This document shows positions 1-7,151 of a DNA stretch of 15,566 nucleotides, one piece after another. The notes under the pieces are model-generated. The model did no database searches. It worked only from the letters and a program-made list of their open reading frames with translations, and was not told the origin of the DNA. A program made the translations under genes and the position numbers. Source of the stretch: CAZDRB01 sp964507925 (lineage in GTDB: Bacteria; Patescibacteriota; Microgenomatia; UBA1400; UBA12108); NCBI GenBank assembly GCA_964507925.1, contig CAZDRB010000012.1:1-15566 (forward strand). Direction: 5' to 3'. How positions within the stretch are numbered: position 1 is the stretch's first letter; each line of letters opens with the position of its first letter.

Positions 1-18
1 CCGCGACGCGGAGCCTTT

Positions 19-1131
19 TCATACAAGTCTCCGGCGGATTGATGGATGTAGACCTGTAAGAACGGTATACGGGATTGTCTCGATTAATTTGGCTATGTTA
101 TATATGGAGTCGAGGGTTGCGGTGTCGACAACCTTGACTTGACCGCCCTTGGGGAGCTTGATCATGGTCATGTCCATCGAGACGTTGCCGATGATTGGGC
201 AGACCCCCCCGTCCTCGAGGGTGAACACTCCTCGATTTGAGAGGCGGCGAGATACGCCCTCGTTGTAGCCAAGGGGTAGAATCGCAATGGTTTCTTTTTG
301 TTTGGCGATATATGTTCCGCCGTAGCCTACTTGATCGCCTGCCTTGATTTCTTTGATCTGGGCAATCTGAGTGGTCAAGGAAAGTGCCGGCTTTAGCATT
401 CTTCTTCCCAGCCTCCCCTCTTTTGTATGTGGGCCAAAGGGAGTGTAGCCGTAAAAGCCGAGGCCTAAACGGATTAGATTAAAATACGGATCATGGAGTG
501 AGGTCGCGCCAGCGGTTGCTGCGAGATGTTTCCACTTGAAACGAAAACCTGCTTTTTCGAGCTGTGTAACCATTTCTTTGAAAATCTTGATTTGGTTGTT
601 GGTAAACGTATTTTTTGCTGGATTGTCTGCCTGGGAAAAGTGCGAGAAAATCCCCTCGACTCGGAGGCTCGTGCATTGTTTAAGCTCGGCAATAAAATCT
701 GCCAGCTGTGAAGTCTGGAGACCAAGGCGACACATGCCGGTATCAAGCTTGATGTGGACGCGGGCGCCGGGCTGATGTTTGTTTAGTGATCGGAGCGTTT
801 CGGTGTCAAAGACAGTAAAGCTAAACGGGAGCTTTTTCCAGACATTGTAGTTTTTGGGACTAGTGTAGCCCATGATAAGGATTGGTGTCTTGATTCCCCT
901 TTTGTGGAGCTCGTAAGCTTCGTAGAGCGAGTCGACACAGATGAAGGGAGTGCTCGCTATCTCGTCGACAACACGAGCCACGAGCTCGAGTCCGTGACCG
1001 TAGGCGTTGGCTTTGAGGACTGGGGCGATACGAGCCTGGGGATTGAGGCCAGCGAAGTAATCGTAGTTATGGATCAGCGCGCTTTCGCTAACCGTGATTT
1101 CGTTTAAAACCTGATATGTTTTTTTGACCAC
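19..1131 (-). CDS. alr: Alanine racemase
   Basis: PLP-dependent enzyme that interconverts L- and D-alanine, supplying D-Ala for peptidoglycan precursors in the cytoplasm. At 370 aa it has normal family length. The N-terminal barrel carries the PLP-lysine motif LKANAYGHG with Lys40 and Tyr44. The C-terminal domain carries QVGYGGTY with Tyr270, which fits the second catalytic base, followed by ILPLGYNEGVSR. The start is GTG at 1129-1131, giving MVKKTYQV. No Shine-Dalgarno sequence precedes it, but a -35/-10 pair ends 6 nt upstream, so the mRNA may be leaderless. It lies 62 bp downstream of gyrA on the same strand and could also be reached by readthrough. Stop is TGA. Presence of the gene implies a D-Ala-containing cell wall. 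Identity is secure. Confidence 0.96.
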   Translation of the reverse strand: MVKKTYQVLNEITVSESALIHNYDYFAGLNPQARIAPVLKANAYGHGLELVARVVDEIASTPFICVDSLYEAYELHKRGIKTPILIMGYTSPKNYNVWKKLPFSFTVFDTETLRSLNKHQPGARVHIKLDTGMCRLGLQTSQLADFIAELKQCTSLRVEGIFSHFSQADNPAKNTFTNNQIKIFKEMVTQLEKAGFRFKWKHLAATAGATSLHDPYFNLIRLGLGFYGYTPFGPHTKEGRLGRRMLKPALSLTTQIAQIKEIKAGDQVGYGGTYIAKQKETIAILPLGYNEGVSRRLSNRGVFTLEDGGVCPIIGNVSMDMTMIKLPKGGQVKVVDTATLDSIYNIAKLIETIPYTVLTGLHPSIRRRLV

Positions 1132-1137
1132 AAGAAT

Positions 1138-1165
1138 ACTATATAACTTTGAGTTGTAAAGTCAA
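1138..1165 (-). promoter_or_regulatory. Predicted alr promoter, leaderless type
   Basis: On the minus strand TTGACT (1160-1165) is followed, after a 16-bp spacer, by TATAGT (1138-1143). Only 6 nt separate the -10 hexamer from the GTG start codon, so a start site 7 nt downstream of it would fall on the first base of the gene. Both hexamers are good sigma-70-like matches (5/6 and about 4/6). It lies in the 62-bp gyrA-alr gap, where no terminator hairpin is visible. Predicted from sequence only. Confidence 0.55.
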
Positions 1166-1193
1166 GTTTTCAGGCTAAAATTTGAGTTATTAA

Positions 1194-3926
1194 CTAATTA
1201 ACGTCTTCTTCGTCGTTTTCCTGGAGAGTGGTAACTGCGGTCACAACGTCTCCTTTCCCTGGACGCATCAAGATAACACCTTGAGTAGAGCGACCGAGGA
1301 CCTTGATGTTTTTCAGGGGGAGCTTGATAACTTGAGCACCTTTGGTGGTAATGACTACCTGTTCATCATTTTCGGTGACCATGCGAACCGAGGCGATCTT
1401 GCCAGTTTTGTCTGAGAGCTCGGCGACCTTGACCCCCTGCCCTCCTCGCTTTTGCTCGGGATACTCGCCAACATCTGTTCGCTTGCCGAGTCCGTGCTCA
1501 GTCACGACCAAGATTTCGCGGAAGAATTTGCGTCTTTTGTCGTCTGGAGCCGGGGGCTTGATCTCGACTGTTTCCATCGAGATGACCTCGTCTTGACCTT
1601 TGAGAGTGATACCCTTGACACCCATGGTGTCGCGGCCAGTAGATGTAACATCGGTTTCTTTGAACTTGATAGATTTGCCTTCTCTCGTAACAAGAATAAT
1701 ATAGTTTTGTCCGTGACTGATCTTGACTTTGACGAGCTGATCACCGTCCCTAAGTGAGATTCCGATTTTGCCTGAGGCGCGAATGTTCGCGTATTCAGAG
1801 AGTTTGGTTTTTTTGATCATCCCTTTTGAGGTCGCCATGGTGACAAAGTTACCCTCTGAACCGTGGAGATTTTTGGGGACAGTGAGGAGTGCCTGAACTA
1901 ACTCTCCTTGTTCGATCGAGAGGAGGTTGATGATCGCTTGCCCCTTGGCGGTTCGTGAGCCCTCTGGGAGCTCGAAGGCGCGTAGCGCGTAGACTTTGCC
2001 GGTATTGGTAAAGAAGAGACAGTGATCGTGGGTGTTGGCGACAGTCATGTGGAGGATTTCGTCAGTTTCTTTGGTTGTCATACCAACTACTCCCTTCCCT
2101 CCCCTCCTTTGGGAGCGGTAAGTGGCGAGGGGCATACGCTTGATGTATCCATCTCTCGTGATGGCAACCAGATTGTCCTCGGCTGCGACGAGATCTTCTT
2201 CGCTAAACTCGCCGAGCTTGCTTTTGACCACCTTGGTTTTTCGTGGGTCGGCGTAGATTTCTTTGAGCTCTTTCAGTTCTTGAATAATGGTTCCGAGAAT
2301 TGCTTTGGGATCCTGGAGGAGCGAGATCAACTCATTGATCCGGGTCAAAAGAGCGTTGTATTCGTCCTCGATCTTTTGGCGCTCGAGAGCGGAGAGCTTG
2401 CGAAGCTGCATATCAAGGATTGCGACAGCCTGAATTTCGGAGAACCCGAATTTTTTGATAAGGTTGGCTTTAGCGTCCTCGGTATCCTTGCTTGCTCTAA
2501 TTGTCTTGATAACCTCGTCAAGATTGTCGAGTGCTTTGATAAAGCCTTCGAGAATGTGAATTCTCGCACGAGCTTCTTTGAGTTCGAATTGAGAGCGGCG
2601 AACAATGACTGTCTGCCGGTGACGGACGTAGTGAGATAAGATGGTCTTGAGATTCATGAGGTGAGGCGTACCTTTTTCGTCGAGTGCGACCATGTTGGCC
2701 GGGAAGCTGCTTTGGAGCTCGGTGTGTTTGTAGAGATTGTTGAGGACGCTCTTGGGTTTACTGGCTTTTTTGAGCTCGATCACGATCCGCATACCCTCTC
2801 GATCTGATTCGTCCCTGAGGTCGGAGATTCCGTCAATCTTTTTGTCGCGGACAAGATCGGCGATTTTTTGGATCAACTTGGCTTTGTTTACCTGGTACGG
2901 GATCTCGGTGACAACGATCTGGAACTTACCGGACTTGGTTTCTTCGATTTCGGCGACGGCACGAGTGATGATCCTGCCCTTTCCGGTTTGATAGACGTCA
3001 CGAATCGCCTCTCCATCGTAGATGATGCCGCCAGTTGGAAAGTCTGGTCCCTGGACGCTTGCCAGAAGATCGTCGACGGTTGCGGTTGAGCTAAAGACTC
3101 CAGTTAGTTCTTGGTATGGCTTAGATTCTATTCCTTCGCTCACAACCTCTTGTTCGCGGACTGCGTCGCCTTTTTCGATGAGTGTAGTTACAGCGTCAAC
3201 GATCTCGCCTAAGTTGTGGGTTGGAATCTTGGTAGCCATACCCACGGCGATACCGTCTGAGCCCATCAAAAGTAGGTTGGGTAACCTGGCTGGCATGACG
3301 GTTGGTTCCTGAAAAGTACCGTCAAAGTTGTCTGCCCAGTCCACGGTCTCGCGGTCTAGGTCAACAAGAATCTCGCTCGTAATCTTGGCGAGCCTGGCCT
3401 CGGTGTAGCGCATGGCGGCAGGTCGGTCACCGTCGACTGAACCAAAGTTCCCTTGGCCGTCAACGAGGAGGTAGCGCATGGAAAAGTCTTGGGCTAGACG
3501 TGCGAGTGCGTCGTAGACGGCGGTGTCGCCGTGGGGGTGATATTTACCAAGAACTTCTCCGACGATACGGGCACATTTTTTGTATTTGGCAGGAGGCAAG
3601 AGCGCGAGCTCTTTCATGCCGTAGAGGATACGGCGGTGCACTGGCTTGAGGCCGTCACGGGCGTCGGGGAGGGCGCGCGAGACGATGACTGACATCGCGT
3701 AGTCGAGATAAGCCTTTTTCATTTCGTCGACCACTTGGACGTTGGCGATCTTGCCAAACTTAGTGCTTTCGTCGAGATCCCAGGGTTTTTGGGCGCCAAC
3801 CGTGAGGAGACTGCCGGATTCTTCGGCCACGTCACCTTGCGACTCAGTAGCTACACCTGCAGTCTCTGCCACAGTTTCATCTGCTTCGTCTAGATCGAGT
3901 GGTTTTAAGATGTTGTCGTCTGTCAT
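1194..3926 (-). CDS. gyrA: DNA gyrase subunit A
   Basis: Breakage-reunion subunit of gyrase, working as GyrA2GyrB2 to introduce negative supercoils. At 910 aa it is slightly long. The catalytic tyrosine lies in AAMRYTEAR (Tyr174). The quinolone-resistance region reads HPHGDTAVYD, with Thr135 at the position of E. coli Ser83. The C-terminal beta-pinwheel has a canonical GyrA box, QRRGGKG (606-612), which favours GyrA over ParC, and a second related loop QKRGGQG (825-831). About 60 residues precede the conserved VVDEMKKAYLDYAMSV; this acidic, probably disordered tail holds KPLDLDE (8-14) and KPWDLDE (47-53). The ATG start at 3926 has no Shine-Dalgarno sequence because octamer repeats fill the upstream gap. 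An in-frame GTG at 3828-3830 (residue 33), with AAGG just before it, is an alternative start. It lies downstream of ppa in the apparent gyrB-ppa-gyrA unit. Confidence 0.97.
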   Translation of the reverse strand: MTDDNILKPLDLDEADETVAETAGVATESQGDVAEESGSLLTVGAQKPWDLDESTKFGKIANVQVVDEMKKAYLDYAMSVIVSRALPDARDGLKPVHRRILYGMKELALLPPAKYKKCARIVGEVLGKYHPHGDTAVYDALARLAQDFSMRYLLVDGQGNFGSVDGDRPAAMRYTEARLAKITSEILVDLDRETVDWADNFDGTFQEPTVMPARLPNLLLMGSDGIAVGMATKIPTHNLGEIVDAVTTLIEKGDAVREQEVVSEGIESKPYQELTGVFSSTATVDDLLASVQGPDFPTGGIIYDGEAIRDVYQTGKGRIITRAVAEIEETKSGKFQIVVTEIPYQVNKAKLIQKIADLVRDKKIDGISDLRDESDREGMRIVIELKKASKPKSVLNNLYKHTELQSSFPANMVALDEKGTPHLMNLKTILSHYVRHRQTVIVRRSQFELKEARARIHILEGFIKALDNLDEVIKTIRASKDTEDAKANLIKKFGFSEIQAVAILDMQLRKLSALERQKIEDEYNALLTRINELISLLQDPKAILGTIIQELKELKEIYADPRKTKVVKSKLGEFSEEDLVAAEDNLVAITRDGYIKRMPLATYRSQRRGGKGVVGMTTKETDEILHMTVANTHDHCLFFTNTGKVYALRAFELPEGSRTAKGQAIINLLSIEQGELVQALLTVPKNLHGSEGNFVTMATSKGMIKKTKLSEYANIRASGKIGISLRDGDQLVKVKISHGQNYIILVTREGKSIKFKETDVTSTGRDTMGVKGITLKGQDEVISMETVEIKPPAPDDKRRKFFREILVVTEHGLGKRTDVGEYPEQKRGGQGVKVAELSDKTGKIASVRMVTENDEQVVITTKGAQVIKLPLKNIKVLGRSTQGVILMRPGKGDVVTAVTTLQENDEEDVN

Positions 3927-3932
3927 AATGTT

Positions 3933-3964
3933 GTGTCACGGTGTCACCGTGTCAAAGTGTCACT
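3933..3964. repeat. Tandem GTGTCACN octamers between ppa and gyrA
   Basis: Four head-to-tail 8-bp units on the plus strand: GTGTCACG, GTGTCACC, GTGTCAAA, GTGTCACT. They fill the whole 33-bp gap between ppa and gyrA, and the last unit covers the TGA stop of ppa (tca at 3960-3962). An inverted repeat is embedded (3937-3951, CACGGTG-T-CACCGTG); in mRNA sense it could form a 5-bp stem with a TGACA loop. A related array lies on the other side of ppa. Function unknown. Confidence 0.85.
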
Positions 3965-4463
3965 GCTTAGCTTTTCCTCTTTTCATATCGGCATCTAATA
4001 CTCTTGCGGCTTCGCTCGCTGAAAGGAACGCACCCGTTTTGACAAATTTGCCTGGCTCGAGATCTTTGTAGTGATCAAAGAAGTGCTTGATCTTGTTTTT
4101 GACGTGCTCAGGGATATCGGCAATATCATTCCAGGTGCCAAAGAGTGGATCGACCTTTTGAATTGGTACGGCGATGAGCTTGGTATCGACCCCTTCTTCG
4201 TCCTCCATCTCGAGCATGCCAATCAGCTTGGCTTTCATGCCAACTCCTGGTGCGACTGCCTCGGAGGTGAGGACGAGCACGTCAGTAGGATCGCCATCCT
4301 CCCCTTTTGAACCAATGATATAGCCGTAGTTAGCGGGAAAGTTCATGGGAGTGTGGAGGATGCGGTCGGCCATGAGTATGCCCGTTTCTTCATCTACTTC
4401 GTACTTTACTTTACTTCCCTCTGGGATCTCGATAAAGACTTTGATCACATTTTGGTCGGACAT
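3960..4463 (-). CDS. ppa: Inorganic pyrophosphatase (family I)
   Basis: Soluble Mg-dependent enzyme that hydrolyses pyrophosphate to phosphate, pulling polymerase and synthetase reactions forward. At 167 aa it has the usual bacterial length. The family signature DGDPTDV gives metal ligands Asp56, Asp58 and Asp61. Also present are IEIPEG and KYEVD near the N-terminus, the active-site segment NFPANYGYI, MEDEEGVDTKLIAVP, which matches the conserved acidic pair plus Lys, and FFDHYKDLEPGKFV near the C-terminus. The start is ATG at 4461-4463, fixed by a strong Shine-Dalgarno AGGAGGT (4467-4473) at ideal spacing. That is unlike its gyrase neighbours, which lack one. It is co-oriented between gyrB and gyrA, with octamer repeats on both sides. 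No key residue appears missing. Confidence 0.97.
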   Translation of the reverse strand: MSDQNVIKVFIEIPEGSKVKYEVDEETGILMADRILHTPMNFPANYGYIIGSKGEDGDPTDVLVLTSEAVAPGVGMKAKLIGMLEMEDEEGVDTKLIAVPIQKVDPLFGTWNDIADIPEHVKNKIKHFFDHYKDLEPGKFVKTGAFLSASEAARVLDADMKRGKAKQ

Positions 4464-4466
4464 AAT

Positions 4467-4473
4467 ACCTCCT
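4467..4473 (-). promoter_or_regulatory. Strong ribosome binding site of ppa
   Basis: Minus-strand AGGAGGT lies 3 nt before the ATG of ppa (5 nt from the AGGAG core). It is the best Shine-Dalgarno sequence in the window, and it contrasts with gyrB, gyrA, alr and holB, which have none visible. Confidence 0.85.
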
Positions 4474-4478
4474 ATTTT

Positions 4479-4499
4479 ACTGTGTCATGGTGACACAGT
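4479..4499. other. 21-bp perfect inverted repeat upstream of ppa
   Basis: Arms ACTGTGTCA (4479-4487) and TGACACAGT (4491-4499) are perfect 9-bp complements around a 3-nt centre. In mRNA it could form a 9-bp hairpin ending 5 nt before the ppa Shine-Dalgarno; as DNA it looks like a dimeric operator. No U-tract follows in the direction of transcription, so it is not an intrinsic terminator. It overlaps the octamer array at 4482-4505 and may be a by-product of it. Confidence 0.7.
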
Positions 4500-4505
4500 G
4501 TCACT
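4482..4505. repeat. GTGTCACN-type octamers between gyrB and ppa
   Basis: Three consecutive 8-bp units on the plus strand: GTGTCATG, GTGACACA, GTGTCACT. The middle one is partly inverted, which creates the perfect dyad at 4479-4499. The last unit, GTGTCACT, is identical to the last unit of the array at 3933-3964, so ppa is bracketed by related repeats. The array occupies about half of the 47-bp gap before ppa. Confidence 0.75.
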
Positions 4506-4510
4506 TATAA

Positions 4511-6460
4511 TTAAACATCGAGTGTCGCTTGCGTAGCATTGACCTGAATAAATTTTTTGCGGGGTGGGACCTCGTCGCCCATGAGAATGGTAAAGATCTC
4601 GTCGGCGCGGGCGGCGTCTTTGATATGCACGCGCTTGAGCATGCGGTTTTTGGGATTCATGGTCGTCATCCAGAGCTGCTCGGGATTCATTTCTCCAAGA
4701 CCTTTGTAGCGCTGCAAGGTAATTTTCTTTCCTTTGTGTTCGGCCATGACCCTGTCCCGCTCGGTTTCGGTATAGACGTAGTACTCTTTTTTGTCGACCT
4801 CGATTCTAAACAAAGGCGGCATGGCAATATAGAGATAGCCGCCGAGGATGACCTCGGGCATGTGCCGATAGAAGAAAGTGAGGGCGAGAGTAGTAATGTG
4901 CTCGCCGTCGACGTCGGCATCATTCATAAGAATTACGCGGTGATAGCGAAGTTTTTCGGCGTTGTAGGTGTCGCCAATACCGGTCCCCAGGGCGATAATT
5001 AAGTTTTTGAGCTCTTCGAAGGCAATGATTTTGTCGAGCCTCGCTCGTTCGGTGTTGAGAATCTTGCCCCTGAGCGGGAAGATCGCCTGGAAGCGACGGT
5101 CCCTACCCTGCTTGGCACTGCCTCCAGCTGAGTCGCCCTCGACGATGTAGATTTCGCACAAAGCGGGGTCTTTTTCTTGGCAGTCGGCAAGCTTGCCGGG
5201 AAGAGTTGTTCCTTCTAGAACTCCCTTGCGGACGACGGCGTCGCGAGCGGCTCTTGCGGCCATGCGCGCTCTTGCTGCGAGCTCGGCTTTTTCGAGCATT
5301 TTCTTGGCTTCGCCAGGGTGTTCTTCGAGATAGGTCTCGAGCTGAGATTTGACGACCGAGTAGACGGCGGACTGGGCCTCCATGTTGTTGAGTTTGGACT
5401 TGGTCTGGGATTCAAACTGGATGTCGCTTGAGCTCATTTTGATAAACACGACGGCAGTAAGTCCCTCTTTAAGATCTTCGCCTGAAAGCTCGATTTTGTT
5501 CTTTTCACCAACCTTTTTGGCCATGTAATCTTTGATGACTTTGGTCAAGGCAGTTCTAAAACCAGTGAGGTGAGTGCCACCGTCGTAGGTGCGAATGACG
5601 TTTGCAAAACTCAAGATGTTTTCGTTAAATGAGTCGTTGTATTGGAAGGCGACCTCGACTCCGATCTTGAGATTGTTTTCGGTTTGTGTGCCCTGCATAT
5701 AGACCACATCGTGGAGGGCTTTTTTGTGGGTATTGAGGTGTCCCACGAGTGACTTGATACCTGATTCAAAGTAGAAGTTGGCCTCATCGCCGGTTCTCAT
5801 ATCTTTTAGGTGAAGGAAGAGTTTGGGGACGAGATAGGCGCGCTCGCGGATCCTGGTCTTGATTTTTTTGTACTCAAACTCGATGGTTTTTTTGAAGATG
5901 GTTTTGTCCGGAATAAAGCTTGTGTAGGTGCCCGACTCGTCGATTAAGAGATGTTTGTGGCCACTAGGCAGGATTTTTTTGGCTTCGTCCTCACTAATCA
6001 CTTTGACGGGAAAATCGGGATTGCCAATTTGGTAAGTTTGAAGGTGATATTTGCCATCCCGCTTGACCATAACGGTCAAGTGAGAGGAGAGTGCGTTGAC
6101 CGCTGAGGCACCAACACCATGTAAGCCACCTGAGGCTTGATAAGCAGTTTCTTCGAACTTGCCACCGGCATGGAGCTTGGTCATCGCAATCTCGAGAGCC
6201 GAGACGCCAGAGGGGTGCATGTCGACGGGGATACCTCGACCATCATCTGAGATTGCGGCGTAGCCATTTTCCTCTAGTGTGATGTAGACGTTTTTGGCAA
6301 ATCCTGCAATTGCTTCGTCGACTGAGTTGTCGATGATTTCTTTGAGAAGTTCCTGGATCCCTCGCTCGTCGGTTGCGCCGATATACATGCCGGGGCGTTT
6401 GCGAACAGGCTCAAGTCCCTCTAGGACTTTGATATCTTTGGCGGAATAACTGTTTGGCAT
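4511..6460 (-). CDS. gyrB: DNA gyrase subunit B
   Basis: ATPase and TOPRIM subunit of gyrase; ATP binding closes the DNA gate clamp while the TOPRIM metals assist cleavage by GyrA. Length is 649 aa, a normal short-form GyrB. The GHKL ATPase domain shows EIIDNSVDEA (Glu41, Asn45, Asp48), DDGRGIP and GLHGVGASAVNAL. The TOPRIM part has EGDSAGGSAKQGRDR with Glu441, PLRGKILN, and the acidic triad in NDADVDGEH (Asp514, 516, 518). The C-terminus has QRYKGLGEMNPEQLW. The partner in the same unit is a true GyrA with a GyrA box, which supports GyrB over ParE. The ATG start at 6460 gives MPNSYSAKDIKVLEGLEPVRKRPGMYIG-type spacing normal for the family. There is no Shine-Dalgarno; a promoter ends 8 nt before the start. 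Stop is TAA. Confidence 0.97.
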   Translation of the reverse strand: MPNSYSAKDIKVLEGLEPVRKRPGMYIGATDERGIQELLKEIIDNSVDEAIAGFAKNVYITLEENGYAAISDDGRGIPVDMHPSGVSALEIAMTKLHAGGKFEETAYQASGGLHGVGASAVNALSSHLTVMVKRDGKYHLQTYQIGNPDFPVKVISEDEAKKILPSGHKHLLIDESGTYTSFIPDKTIFKKTIEFEYKKIKTRIRERAYLVPKLFLHLKDMRTGDEANFYFESGIKSLVGHLNTHKKALHDVVYMQGTQTENNLKIGVEVAFQYNDSFNENILSFANVIRTYDGGTHLTGFRTALTKVIKDYMAKKVGEKNKIELSGEDLKEGLTAVVFIKMSSSDIQFESQTKSKLNNMEAQSAVYSVVKSQLETYLEEHPGEAKKMLEKAELAARARMAARAARDAVVRKGVLEGTTLPGKLADCQEKDPALCEIYIVEGDSAGGSAKQGRDRRFQAIFPLRGKILNTERARLDKIIAFEELKNLIIALGTGIGDTYNAEKLRYHRVILMNDADVDGEHITTLALTFFYRHMPEVILGGYLYIAMPPLFRIEVDKKEYYVYTETERDRVMAEHKGKKITLQRYKGLGEMNPEQLWMTTMNPKNRMLKRVHIKDAARADEIFTILMGDEVPPRKKFIQVNATQATLDV

Positions 6461-6468
6461 AAGAGATC

Positions 6469-6497
6469 ATTCTAGCAGAGGCAAAATGACCAGTCTA
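6469..6497 (-). promoter_or_regulatory. Predicted gyrB promoter, near-leaderless
   Basis: Minus-strand TAGACT (6492-6497) and TAGAAT (6469-6474) are separated by 17 bp. The -10 hexamer is 8 nt from the gyrB ATG, which predicts a 5' leader of 0-2 nt and fits the lack of a Shine-Dalgarno. The -35 hexamer overlaps the TAG stop of the upstream holB-like gene (cta at 6495-6497). Hexamer matches are 4/6 and 5/6. Predicted from sequence only. Confidence 0.5.
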
Positions 6498-7145
6498 CTT
6501 GCTTGGGTGAGTGTGAGGTAGTAAGAGATAGTAAGTCTGCATGGTCAAGCTAATACTCGCGTTACGCGCGAGGGCGTCGTGGGCTTCGAGCGTTAACTTG
6601 GCAATACCAGCAAGCATTTGATAGTTTTTTGTGGACAGCGAGGATTGTTTGAGCTTTGACCTGAGTGCAACCTCAATTTTTTGAAGCCAGGCTATTGCCT
6701 CCGCGCGGTCGCGTTTGGGGATAGCCTGGATTCTGTCGCCGGGACTCTCTGCCATGACTAGCTTGAGCTCGGCAAGGATCTCAACGCCCGATGTACTCTC
6801 CTGACTACCAAGTGCGATGAGCTTGGCCCGTGAGCGAATGGTTGCGAGGAGCTCGAGATGAGAGTTGCAGGTCAAGTAGAAGCTAGTCTGTTCCGGCGGC
6901 TCCTCGAGGATTTTTAGGAGTGCGTTTTGCGCGGGATGGGTCAGATTGTCTGCTTCTTCGATCCAGACGATTCTGGGTAGTCGGGGCTTGTTGATCAGGG
7001 AGTTGGTTAGTTCACGTACTTGCTTGATAGTAATGGCGGACTTTTCGGTTTGAAGGTGGATGAGCTCGACCTGAGGATTAACAAGGGCCGAGATGTACAG
7101 AGCTCTATCTGAGGAGTTTCCGCGAGTTACTATAAATGTCTGCAT
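6495..7145 (-). CDS. holB: DNA polymerase III delta-prime-like clamp-loader subunit
   Basis: AAA+ protein related to the delta-prime subunit, which acts with tau/gamma and delta to load the sliding clamp. Visible motifs are ITIKQVREL (38-46), the Walker-B-like stretch RIVWIEEADNLT (58-69), AQNALLKILEEPP (72-84), typical of delta-prime and gamma/tau, and TIRSRAK (102-108), which carries the SRx arginine-finger motif (Ser105-Arg106). The N-terminus has RGNSSDR where a P-loop would lie, so it probably does not hydrolyse ATP, as expected for delta-prime. At 216 aa it is much shorter than the roughly 330 aa of E. coli HolB; the usual zinc module is absent and the collar domain is reduced. ATG start at 7145, stop TAG. 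It lies 34 bp upstream of gyrB and diverges from pilB. A DnaX-like fragment is less likely because no Walker A is present. Confidence 0.85.
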   Translation of the reverse strand: MQTFIVTRGNSSDRALYISALVNPQVELIHLQTEKSAITIKQVRELTNSLINKPRLPRIVWIEEADNLTHPAQNALLKILEEPPEQTSFYLTCNSHLELLATIRSRAKLIALGSQESTSGVEILAELKLVMAESPGDRIQAIPKRDRAEAIAWLQKIEVALRSKLKQSSLSTKNYQMLAGIAKLTLEAHDALARNASISLTMQTYYLLLPHTHPSK

Positions 7146-7151
7146 AGGGAT

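Noticed and set aside
1132..1193. Possible terminator between gyrA and alr
   Set aside because: Only a weak TTTT/AAAA pairing is present. There is no GC stem followed by a T-tract on the minus strand.
2022..2639. 205-codon open frame on the plus strand inside gyrA
   Set aside because: It is antisense to conserved GyrA sequence, shows no recognisable domain, and is explained by the codon bias of the real gene.
3933..3964. CRISPR-like or phage attachment site
   Set aside because: The units are only 8 bp and directly adjacent without spacers. No integrase, cas gene or tRNA is nearby.
4479..4499. Hairpin as an intrinsic terminator of gyrB
   Set aside because: The stem is good but is followed by AAAATAGGAGG in the mRNA direction, with no U-run, and it leads straight into the ppa ribosome binding site.
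4529..5002. 157-codon open frame on the plus strand inside gyrB
   Set aside because: It is antisense to the TOPRIM and C-terminal part of GyrB, and its composition looks like a reverse-frame shadow.
4511..6460. Topoisomerase IV (ParE/ParC) instead of gyrase
   Set aside because: The partner A subunit has a canonical GyrA box (QRRGGKG), and the B subunit reads EGDSAGGSAKQGRDR, both favouring gyrase.
900..7100. Apparent excess of GAGCTCG / CTCGA strings, suggesting a genome-wide palindromic motif
   Set aside because: Most lie in phase with Glu, Leu and Ser/Arg codons of the real genes, so codon preference is enough to explain them. A genome-wide word-count test would be needed to say more.
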